Part shown: positions 13,835 through 19,838 of the stretch, in pieces
Layout of the letters: every line of letters begins with the position of its first letter
Position numbering within the stretch: position 1 is the first letter of the stretch
NCBI GenBank assembly: GCA_019420405.1
Contig: JAHZHF010000028.1
Location: 1-19,838 of the forward strand
DNA from: Clostridiales bacterium
GTDB taxonomy: Bacteria > Bacillota > Clostridia > Lachnospirales > Lachnospiraceae
Length of the DNA: 19,838 nt
Reading direction: 5' to 3'
Translations under genes and position numbers: made by a program
The notes under the pieces: generated by a model
Database searches by the model: none
Told to the model about the DNA's origin: nothing
Seen by the model: the letters and a program-made list of their open reading frames with translations, nothing else

Positions 13835-15808
13835 ATGATACTCGCATGTCATAATATCGAGAAATCATTCGGCGACCGTCTGATCGTCCGGAATGGTTCC
13901 TTTCATATAGAAGACGGGGAGAAAGCGGCTCTGGTCGGAATAAACGGAGCCGGAAAATCCACCATACTTAAAATGATCATCGGGGAGGAGCCTTTGGACG
14001 ACGGAAACGTGGTTCTGTCAAAGGGGAAGACCATCGGATATCTGGCCCAGCACCAGAGTCTCATTCCCGGTGGCACGATCTACGAAGAACTTAAGACCGC
14101 CAAAGCGGACATCATCGAGATGGAGGAAAAAATCCGCGCTATCGAGCACGAGCTCAAATATCTTTCCGGACAGGAACTGGAGGACAGGCTTGAGACATAC
14201 AACCGTCTTCAGTCAGACTTTGAGGCGAAAAATGGCTACGCCTGCGAGAGCGAAATCGTCGGGGTACTGAAAGGACTCGGATTTGCAGAAGATGAATTTT
14301 CCAAAAAGACGGACACCCTTTCAGGCGGCCAGAAGACCCGCGTTTCACTGGGAAAGCTGCTGCTCACCAGCCCGGACATCCTGCTCCTTGACGAGCCGAC
14401 CAACCACCTGGATTTGAATTCCATCGCCTGGCTGGAAACGTATCTGATCAACTATCCGGGTGCTGTTTTCATCGTCTCCCATGACCGTTATTTCCTGAAC
14501 CGTGTCGTGAGCAAGGTTGTGGAGATCGAGAACGGAACACTCAGCATGTATATCGGAAATTATACGGCCTATTCGGAAAAGAAACAGCTGATGCGCGACG
14601 CCCGCCTCAAGGAATACTTCAACCAGCAGCGCGAGATTAAACACCAGCAGGCAGTTATTGATAAACTGAAATCTTTTAACCGTGAGAAATCCATCCGCCG
14701 TGCAGAGAGCCGCGAGAAAATGCTCGAAAAGATGACGCTTGTCGATAAGCCCGCAGAATCTGCGCCGGAGATGCACTTCACACTGGAGCCATCCTGCATC
14801 AGCGGAAACGACGTCTTAAGCGTTGAACGGCTCTCCAAACAGTTTGACGGACATTCCCTCTTCGAGGATGTAAGCTTCGAGATCAAAAGGGGGGAACATG
14901 TTGCCATCATCGGCGACAACGGAACGGGCAAAACCACACTCCTCAAGATTCTGAACCAGGTACAGACCGCCGACATAGGATCTTTTACCCTTGGCGCCAA
15001 GGTTCAGATCGGCTATTACGACCAGGAGCATCACGTACTGCACGATGAGAAAACAATTTTTGATGAGATATCCGACGCCTACCCGTCTCTCACCAACACG
15101 CAGATCCGCAACACGCTGGCCGCCTTCCAGTTCACGGGCGACGAAGTGTTCAAGGAGATCCGTGCCTTAAGCGGCGGCGAGAAAGGGCGTGTATCCCTCG
15201 CCAAACTGATGCTCTCGGAGGCCAATTTCCTGATTCTGGACGAGCCTACCAACCATCTGGATATCGCCTCAAAGGAGATCCTCGAGGAAGCCCTTAATAA
15301 CTACAGCGGTACTGTACTCTATGTCTCCCATGACCGGTACTTTATCAACCGGACCGCTACGAGAATCCTCGAGCTGGTCAACCGGACATTTGTAAACTAT
15401 ATCGGAAACTATGACTACTATCTGGAGAAAAAAGAAGAGCTGACGCAGGCTTACGCCTCCGGACGGTCAGGCGGGTCAGGTGGTTCATCTGTATCCGGCA
15501 CATCGGTTTCTGACGCATCCTCCAATTCGGAACACACGGTCAGCGCTGCATCCGGCTCCAAGTTAAGCTGGCAGGAACAGAAAGAACAGCAGGCGCGGGA
15601 ACGCAAGCGGAAAAATGACCTGAAAAAAGCCGAGGAAGAAATCAGCCGCCTGGAAGAACGCAATGCAGCCATCGATCAGGAGATGACACTGGAAGAAGTC
15701 TACTCGAATTCCGTCAGATGCCAGGAGCTGTCCGTGGAACGGGCAGAAAACGAAGCTCGCCTGGAAGAACTGTATGAGATATGGGAGGCTCTGGCGGAAG
15801 AAGAATAA
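13835..15808 (+). CDS. ABC-F family ATPase (YdiF/Uup-like translation factor)
   Basis: A soluble tandem ATPase with no membrane segments, of the ABC-F class that acts on ribosomes. Of the 657 residues, domain 1 has Walker A GINGAGKS (35-42), signature TLSGGQKTRVSLGKL and Walker B ILLLDEPTNHLD. A charged helical linker with the KSIRRAESREKMLEKM segment follows. Domain 2 has GDNGTGKT (360-367), LSGGEKGRVSLAKLM and LILDEPTNHLD. After a Ser/Gly-rich spacer the tail is a long coiled coil, as in YdiF and Uup. The ATG at 13835 follows AGAGGAGG by six bases; the frame stays open back to 13736, but that part is the repeat and is not coding. Drug-resistance ABC-F function is not indicated, though the long structured leader leaves room for control. 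Confidence 0.93.
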   Translation: MILACHNIEKSFGDRLIVRNGSFHIEDGEKAALVGINGAGKSTILKMIIGEEPLDDGNVVLSKGKTIGYLAQHQSLIPGGTIYEELKTAKADIIEMEEKIRAIEHELKYLSGQELEDRLETYNRLQSDFEAKNGYACESEIVGVLKGLGFAEDEFSKKTDTLSGGQKTRVSLGKLLLTSPDILLLDEPTNHLDLNSIAWLETYLINYPGAVFIVSHDRYFLNRVVSKVVEIENGTLSMYIGNYTAYSEKKQLMRDARLKEYFNQQREIKHQQAVIDKLKSFNREKSIRRAESREKMLEKMTLVDKPAESAPEMHFTLEPSCISGNDVLSVERLSKQFDGHSLFEDVSFEIKRGEHVAIIGDNGTGKTTLLKILNQVQTADIGSFTLGAKVQIGYYDQEHHVLHDEKTIFDEISDAYPSLTNTQIRNTLAAFQFTGDEVFKEIRALSGGEKGRVSLAKLMLSEANFLILDEPTNHLDIASKEILEEALNNYSGTVLYVSHDRYFINRTATRILELVNRTFVNYIGNYDYYLEKKEELTQAYASGRSGGSGGSSVSGTSVSDASSNSEHTVSAASGSKLSWQEQKEQQARERKRKNDLKKAEEEISRLEERNAAIDQEMTLEEVYSNSVRCQELSVERAENEARLEELYEIWEALAEEE

Positions 15809-15817
15809 GATAGATCA

Positions 15818-15854
15818 GGGACAGGGCAAAATTCATTTTGGGACATAGCAAATC
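15818..15854 (+). repeat. Two degenerate GGGAC-headed half units
   Basis: Units starting GGGACAGGGCAAAATTCA (15818) and GGGACATAGCAAATCTTA (15840) precede the GGGACGTAG of the full palindrome (15862), so the heads are spaced exactly 22 bases apart. Units 1 and 3 agree at 17 of 22 positions and units 2 and 3 at 16 of 22 by eye. Each looks like the left half of a palindrome like the third. Confidence 0.6.
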
Positions 15855-15901
15855 TTAATTGGGGACGTAGTAAAATTCAATTTTACTACGTCCCCAATTA
15901 A
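15855..15901. repeat. 47-nt perfect palindrome between convergent genes
   Basis: The 23-base arm 15855-15877, with core GGGGACGTAGTAAAATT, is the exact reverse complement of 15879-15901, leaving one central base (15878). It lies between the convergent ends of the ABC-F gene (46 bases away) and degV (3 bases away). It can form a very stable stem on both strands, but no T-run follows on either side, so it is not a textbook terminator. A REP-like mobile palindrome that also serves as a shared transcript end is the best reading. Confidence 0.8.
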
Positions 15902-15904
15902 GTA

Positions 15905-16768
15905 TTATCGTTTATTTCCCATACAGAACACCGCCACTACTCCGGGGCCCGTATGGCTTCCGATTACAGTTCCGATATTATTGATCAGTATGTTATCAAT
16001 TCCCATCTTTTCACGGACCAGTTTTGCCACGTACTCCGCATCCTCAACGCAGTCTCCATGGGTGATCATGATGATATCGTTATCCCAGCCCTTTGACTGC
16101 TCCACAGCCATATCCACGATTTTATTCAGGGATTTCTTCCGTCCTCTCTCTTTCCCGATTACCTGCAGTTTTCCGTTGTCGTCCATATGTATGATCGGTT
16201 TGATCTGTACGAGAGTTCCGAGGACAGCCGTTGTCTTTGAGACTCTTCCGCCTCTGTGAAGATGATTTAAGTCGTCCACCGTAACGTCATGGCAGATATG
16301 AAGCTTATTCTCTTCCACCCACTGCGCAACTTCATCGATGCTCATGCCTTCTGCCTTTTTCTGAAGCGCCTTGTAAAGCAGGAGCCCCTCTCCCAGACAT
16401 GCACACAGCGTATCTATAACGATTACCTTTGCCTCCGGATATTTTTCCTGGAGCATCTCGCCGCCGATCTTCATGCTGTTGAGCGTTCCGCTTAATCCGG
16501 AAGAAAATCCGAGATGAAGGACGTCCTTGCCCTCCTTGAGATAAGGCTCCAGCATCTCCGCAGCCTCCTCCGGATTCACCTGGGACGTCACCGACATTTT
16601 TCCTTCTCTGAGTTTATCAAAAAATTCTTTTGCGGACAGACCTTCCATATCTGTATAGGTCTGTCCGTCGATTGTATATTTCAGCGGTACTACCGGAACA
16701 CCGCGCTCCTCGAGCCACTCCTTCGGCAGATCCACTGTGCTGTTCACCGTGATCATGTAATCTCTCAT
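15905..16768 (-). CDS. DegV family fatty-acid-binding protein
   Basis: A 287-residue DegV (FakB-like) protein. Such proteins bind a fatty acid and present it to a FakA kinase. The N-terminal half shows MITVNSTVDLP, SVTSQVNP and the conserved SSGLSGTLNS loop. The C-terminal half has NHLHRGGRVSKTTAVLG, IKPIIHMDDNGKLQVIGKERGRKKS and the terminal GSHTGPGVVAVFCMG motif. I chose the ATG at 16768 because CAGGAGG lies eight bases ahead; a TTG further upstream at 16786 overlaps that ribosome site. No fakA partner is in the window. The gene is convergent with the ABC-F gene and has its own promoter. Confidence 0.92.
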   Translation of the reverse strand: MRDYMITVNSTVDLPKEWLEERGVPVVPLKYTIDGQTYTDMEGLSAKEFFDKLREGKMSVTSQVNPEEAAEMLEPYLKEGKDVLHLGFSSGLSGTLNSMKIGGEMLQEKYPEAKVIVIDTLCACLGEGLLLYKALQKKAEGMSIDEVAQWVEENKLHICHDVTVDDLNHLHRGGRVSKTTAVLGTLVQIKPIIHMDDNGKLQVIGKERGRKKSLNKIVDMAVEQSKGWDNDIIMITHGDCVEDAEYVAKLVREKMGIDNILINNIGTVIGSHTGPGVVAVFCMGNKR

Positions 16769-16830
16769 CTTTGTATCCTCCTGCAATCTATGTCACTCCG
16801 GATATCCCGGGCTGCTTGTTTCCTCCACAT

Positions 16831-16859
16831 ATCATAACACCTTTTTCTCTGCAAGGCAA
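16831..16859 (-). promoter_or_regulatory. Sigma-A-type promoter of degV
   Basis: On the minus strand TTGCCT (16854-16859) and TATGAT (16831-16836) are separated by 17 bases, placing the start about 55 bases before the degV ATG. Confidence 0.55.
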
Positions 16860-16873
16860 AAATATTTTACATT

Positions 16874-16891
16874 TTTATACATCTGTATAAA
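16874..16891. promoter_or_regulatory. Operator-like palindrome upstream of the degV promoter
   Basis: TTTATACA-TC-TGTATAAA is a perfect 8+2+8 inverted repeat lying 14 bases upstream of the degV -35 box. A second short symmetric word, TTTCAA-GAA-TTGAAA, is at 16899-16913. The spacing suits a regulator site, but no regulator can be named and A/T-rich spacers produce such words by chance. Confidence 0.4.
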
Positions 16892-17002
16892 TAAGGAATT
16901 TCAAGAATTGAAAAATTAGTATTTTATTCAACCAGCACCTGGTTCCCCGGGATCTGTCTAAACTCACCTTCCACCGTATCCTCCAGTCTGTTTTTCCTGG
17001 CA

Positions 17003-17881
17003 TTAGCTTCTTATTTCACCCAGCCACTGTCTGACCGTACCGATATCTTCCCCCACCGCCTGGGCAATCTTCTCCGGAGACATCCCCATCTGATAAAGAT
17101 TCTGAGACGTTTCGCGTGCTTTCCTCTTCTCCCCCTGCTGTCTGCCGATCTTTTCCCCTTGCTGTCTCCCTATCTTCTCGCCCTGTGCTCTTCCTCTCGC
17201 TTCAATTCTCTCTGCCACTTCACACATGAGATTGATCCCTCCTTCTTCACATTTCAGGTAATGAACCCGCTTTGACAACTCTCCCTCACTGCTGTCATCC
17301 GGATCCGCCGTCTTAAAATATTTCATCAATTTCGCGATCCTGGAACCGTCATCCACCTCTGCATTGACATAAAAGATATATTCTCCGTCATCATACAGGG
17401 GCCCGTCTTTTCCAAGCCTCTTCGTTACGGGATAAACTGTCTCTCCTTCTTTCCAGATATCTGTCTCGCTGATGTAAAACTGCAGCCTGTCCGGCAGCTC
17501 ATAATACTCTTTCCCTTTTGCCAGGAACTCGCCGTCCGCCAATGCGCCGTAATAGCGCACCCTTCTCGGATGATCCACAGTATCCTGTCTCTGGATCTCG
17601 ATTTGATACAGCTTCCCTCCGCTGTCTTCCGCAAGGACGTCCAACCGTACCGTCCTGGAGTTCAGCTTCGCGATCACATACTGTGTCCTCACCTGTTTTA
17701 CTATCAGATCTTCATTCCCGGTAAGCACCCGGATGATGTGCTGACAGGCCGGTACATCATCCAGCGCCACCGACAGGAACACATCGCTCAGGAGATTGAA
17801 TTCCAGACTTTCCCTGATTCTCTCTTCCCGGGACAGGATGTGGTCGTCCACGTTTTCTCTTTCTTTTATTTTTTTCTTCAT
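17003..17881 (-). CDS. Rpn family PD-(D/E)XK nuclease (recombination-promoting / putative transposase)
   Basis: A 292-residue member of the Rpn/PDDEXK_2 group, whose studied members are DNA endonucleases that promote recombination. The nuclease core shows SDVFLSVALDD (about 32-42), then D81 in VRLDVLAED and E95-I-Q97 in YQIEIQRQ, followed by HPRRVRYYGAL. After about residue 235 comes a repetitive basic helix with 8-residue units QGEKIGRQ, and then a short HTH-like end (GMSPEKIAQAVGEDIGTVRQWLGE). The start ATG has no clear ribosome site, but a good promoter is upstream. It diverges from the ATPase pseudogene in an accessory-looking region. The gene is complete and probably mobile-element-associated, but no terminal repeats are seen. 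Confidence 0.85.
   Translation of the reverse strand: MKKKIKERENVDDHILSREERIRESLEFNLLSDVFLSVALDDVPACQHIIRVLTGNEDLIVKQVRTQYVIAKLNSRTVRLDVLAEDSGGKLYQIEIQRQDTVDHPRRVRYYGALADGEFLAKGKEYYELPDRLQFYISETDIWKEGETVYPVTKRLGKDGPLYDDGEYIFYVNAEVDDGSRIAKLMKYFKTADPDDSSEGELSKRVHYLKCEEGGINLMCEVAERIEARGRAQGEKIGRQQGEKIGRQQGEKRKARETSQNLYQMGMSPEKIAQAVGEDIGTVRQWLGEIRS
17114..17185 (-). repeat. 24-bp tandem repeat inside the rpn gene
   Basis: Three 24-base units (17162-17185, 17138-17161, 17114-17137) encode QGEKIGRQ, QGEKIGRQ and the diverged QGEKRKAR. The first two are identical in protein but differ at several silent third positions, so the unit is held by selection or is an old duplication. Confidence 0.75.
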
Positions 17882-17943
17882 ATGTCATCTTTATCGGCTG
17901 ATGACGCAAATACGAATAGCTTTTTACCGCCTTTTATGTGCTT

Positions 17944-17972
17944 ATTATAGTGGACTGGGCTGAGGATGTAAA
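17944..17972 (-). promoter_or_regulatory. Promoter of the rpn gene
   Basis: On the minus strand TTTACA (17967-17972) and a perfect TATAAT (17944-17949) have a 17-base spacer. The expected leader is about 55 bases to the ATG at 17881. Confidence 0.65.
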
Positions 17973-18080
17973 TATAAGAATTGGGGATTTCAACTGTTAA
18001 AAATAACTTCATATCACTAATCCCAGCCGGACAGAAGGCGCTTCGTATCCTGAAGCAGGCAGTAACCCTCATATGGGCAC

Positions 18081-18151
18081 TTATGAAAGATGATTCATAA
18101 CATTTCAAACAAACAATTATGGCTAAAATACGATTCTATCTGATTTTAGCC
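18081..18151. other. Two inverted repeats in the rpn/ATPase divergent gap
   Basis: The gap 17882-18216 holds two divergent promoters and no convincing gene. TTATGAA-6-TTCATAA (18081-18100) and GGCTAAAAT-13-ATTTTAGCC (18121-18151) are perfect 7-bp and 9-bp inverted repeats. The second ends exactly where the -35 box of the plus-strand promoter begins, a position suited to a regulator. The rest (17973-18080) shows nothing I can name. Confidence 0.5.
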
Positions 18152-18180
18152 TTGACTGATATTTTGCACTTAGCTATAAT
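18152..18180 (+). promoter_or_regulatory. Strong sigma-A promoter of the ATPase gene
   Basis: TTGACT (18152-18157) and a perfect TATAAT (18175-18180) with a 17-base spacer. A GAGGAGGG ribosome site follows, just before the ATG at 18217. The promoter is intact although the gene is not. Confidence 0.75.
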
Positions 18181-18216
18181 GAAATCAAAACAGACTGCAG
18201 GCGAGGAGGGTTCACT

Positions 18217-19440
18217 ATGGGATATATTAAAAGAGATCTGGAAGGGAAAATAACATCGTTGTCCAGAGAATATGCGGCTGTACTGATCACCGGTCCCAGA
18301 CAAGTAGGTAAAACTACTGTTTTACGCCAGCTCATACAGGAAAACCGAACCTATGTTACACTCGATGATCTTGAAGAACGTACCCTGGCAAAAAATGACC
18401 CTGCACTTTTTCTTCAGTTACATGAGCGCCCGATACTTATCGATGAGGTTCAATATGCCCCGTAGCTTTTTTCATACATCAAAATTGAGATTGACAATGG
18501 CGCTGAACCAGGCAGCTTCTGGCTGACAGGTTCTCAGTCATTCCATATGATGGAACTGGCGCAGGAATCACTGGCCGGAAGGGTAGCTTTACTGCATATG
18601 CCTTCCCTGTCTCAGCATGAAATTTACGGCAGCGGCCAAAACGCGCCATTTTCTGTTGACTTGTCTGCCCTTAAGAAAAGGGCCGGAACACATGCTCCTG
18701 CAGATTTACAGGAAATCTATAAGCGCATCTGGAAAGGTTCTATGCCCGGTTTGATAAGCGGCCGTTATTCTGACCGTGATGTTTTTTACAGCAGTTATCT
18801 TCAAACCTATATTGACATGGATGTCAGCGATCTTGTCAATTTAACTGATAAACTGATATTCCGTGACTTTATCCGTGCGGCCGCCTGTCGAATCGGACAA
18901 TTATTAAACATCCACGATATCGCGCAGGATGTAGGCGTATCCGATGATACAGCAAAGCGCTGGCTGCAAGTTTTGGAGAAGTCAGATATTATTTTCTATC
19001 TCCGGCCCTATTCCAATAATCTTCTGAAACGCACTGTAAAGACTCCTAAAATGTATTTTTTTGATACAGGGCTTGTTGCATACCTTACAAAATACAGTTC
19101 GCCTGATATCTTAGCTAATGGCGCTTTAAATGGTGCAATTCTGGAAAACTATGTAGTGTCGGAACTTGTGAAAACATACCACAACAATGCCAAGGAATGC
19201 CTGATGTGGTACTATCGGGACAAAGAAATGCACGAAATCGATATGATAATAGAAAATGACGGTATGCTGCACCCACTGGAAGTAAAGCGTTCTGTCAATC
19301 CGGGCAGCGAACTGATCGGGTCGTTTGATATTCTGGACAAAGGCAGCGTTCCCAGAGGTAAGGGCGCAATACTCTGTATGCGCCCCACACTGTCTGCTGT
19401 AAACCGCGATAACTATATCGTTCCGATCTGGATGATATAG
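18217..19440 (+). pseudogene. AAA_14/DUF4143 ATPase gene interrupted by in-frame TAG
   Basis: One 406-residue reading frame is split by a single TAG at 18463-18465 (codon 83), with no shift of frame. Before it come Walker A GPRQVGKT (about 26-33) and Walker B ILIDEVQYAP (73 onward). After it follow LFSYIK, WLTGSQSFHMM (sensor), LAGRVALLHMPSLS, a DUF4143 helical region, a helix-turn-helix-like VGVSDDTAKRWLQVLE and a terminal PD-(D/E)XK-like core HEIDMII...LEVKRS. Relatives normally have Glu after YAP, so GAG to TAG is the likely change. Both halves are otherwise well kept, so the mutation is recent, a sequencing error, or read through. A restart at ATG 18547 has no ribosome site and would lack both Walker motifs. 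Confidence 0.85.
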
Positions 19441-19477
19441 CCAAAAGTCGATAGGAGCCAGCAGAAACAGCATTTTC

Positions 19478-19530
19478 ACGCGTGATATGCGCATGACGAG
19501 TTGATATTACGCATATGATATGCGTACACT
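19478..19530 (+). promoter_or_regulatory. Antitoxin promoter with palindromic operators
   Basis: ACGCATAT-G-ATATGCGT (19509-19525) is a perfect 17-bp palindrome. It fills the spacer between a -35 TTGATA (19501-19506) and a -10 TACACT (19525-19530), 18 bases apart, so anything bound there would block transcription. A second, imperfect site ACGCGTGATATGCGC lies at 19478-19492. This is the expected layout for autorepression by a ribbon-helix-helix antitoxin. Confidence 0.7.
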
Positions 19531-19554
19531 ATTAGCAGATTGGAGGTGCAGTCA

Positions 19555-19836
19555 ATGCCTAAAGTAAGCACAAACTTCAGTCTCGATGCCGATTTGAAAA
19601 AAGCCAGTCAGGAGCTTTATTCAGATCTTGGTATGGATCTAACCACGGCTGTCACTATTTTTCTTAAACAGTCGCTTCGTGTTCAGGGACTTCCGTTCAT
19701 TGTAACGCGCGAGAATCCGAATGCCGAAACTGCTGCAGCGTTGAATGAGTACTACGAAATGAAAGCACATCCTGAAAAGTACAAAAGGTACTCTTCCTTC
19801 CGCGATGCGATGAACGAGGTGTTAGGCGATGCTTAG
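19555..19836 (+). CDS. RelB/DinJ family antitoxin
   Basis: A 93-residue antitoxin with a ribbon-helix-helix N-terminus: the strand VSTNFSLDADLKK, then the family segment LGMDLTTAVTIFLKQSL. The middle GLPFIVTRENPN and the acidic, flexible C-terminal half would wrap the toxin. The ATG at 19555 is eight bases after GGAGG; a TTG at 19540 in frame lies inside that ribosome site and is not used. It has its own operator-promoter. A toxin start codon overlaps its end. Confidence 0.92.
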   Translation: MPKVSTNFSLDADLKKASQELYSDLGMDLTTAVTIFLKQSLRVQGLPFIVTRENPNAETAAALNEYYEMKAHPEKYKRYSSFRDAMNEVLGDA

Positions 19837-19838
19837 TA
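19829..19838 (+). CDS. Start of partner toxin gene (cut by window edge)
   Basis: ATG CTT AGT begins eight bases before the antitoxin's stop ends, in another frame, giving Met-Leu-Ser before the window ends. In DinJ-type modules the toxin is usually YafQ or another RelE-fold RNase translated by coupling from such an overlap. Only three codons are visible, so the family is inferred from position alone. Confidence 0.5.

Noticed and set aside
17878..18108. Possible 76-residue minus-strand gene in the rpn upstream gap
   Set aside because: It overlaps the rpn promoter and leader, has no ribosome site and no recognisable sequence.
18463..18465. Programmed recoding (pyrrolysine or selenocysteine-like) at the TAG
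   Set aside because: The position is an ordinary Glu site in the family and there is no adjacent recoding structure that I can see; nonsense mutation is simpler.

Overview
The window looks like chromosomal DNA of a low-to-middle GC Gram-positive gut anaerobe, most likely a Clostridia/Lachnospiraceae member. This rests on the gene set (fhs-folD one-carbon genes, TepA next to an FtsK/SpoIIIE translocase, Rex, nnr-alr-mazF, DegV), on strong AGGAGG ribosome sites and on sigma-A-type promoters. No database search was possible, so the taxonomy is inference.

Layout. Nearly everything up to 13.3 kb is on the minus strand. Reading in that direction: rex, then nnr - alr - mazF (NAD(P)HX repair, D-alanine for cell wall, an EndoA-type RNase with no antitoxin gene visible beside it), then yebC - CFI-box protein - metY (last two overlap by ATGA), then tepA - ftsK/spoIIIE - fhs - folD - zinc-ribbon protein (the last two overlap by ATGA and the ribbon gene runs off the left edge). 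At about 13.5 kb divergent promoters separate rex from a plus-strand ABC-F gene. A convergent degV follows. The right end is accessory: an Rpn/PD-(D/E)XK nuclease gene (minus), a divergent AAA/DUF4143 ATPase gene broken by an in-frame TAG, and a DinJ-type antitoxin with a palindromic operator, whose toxin starts on the last ten bases.

The most interesting content lies between genes. A repeat of about 160 bp with 12-13 bp terminal inverted repeats occurs in two complete copies (13341-13502, 13610-13769), one in each leader of the divergent rex and ABC-F transcripts. A head fragment lies just before the ABC-F ribosome site (13780-13807), and a decayed end fragment is fused to the mazF stop codon (9306-9372). 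The two full copies differ at paired positions in a compensatory way, so the fold appears conserved while the sequence drifts. It could be a structured RNA leader, a mobile miniature element, or both. A second, unrelated palindromic family (22-nt GGGAC-headed units ending in a perfect 47-nt palindrome) fills the ABC-F/degV gap, and an 18-bp perfect inverted repeat lies after metY. No rRNA, tRNA, CRISPR array or complete insertion sequence was seen. The gene-free stretches over 300 bases are 13309-13834 (promoters and repeats) and 17882-18216 (two divergent promoters and two inverted repeats).
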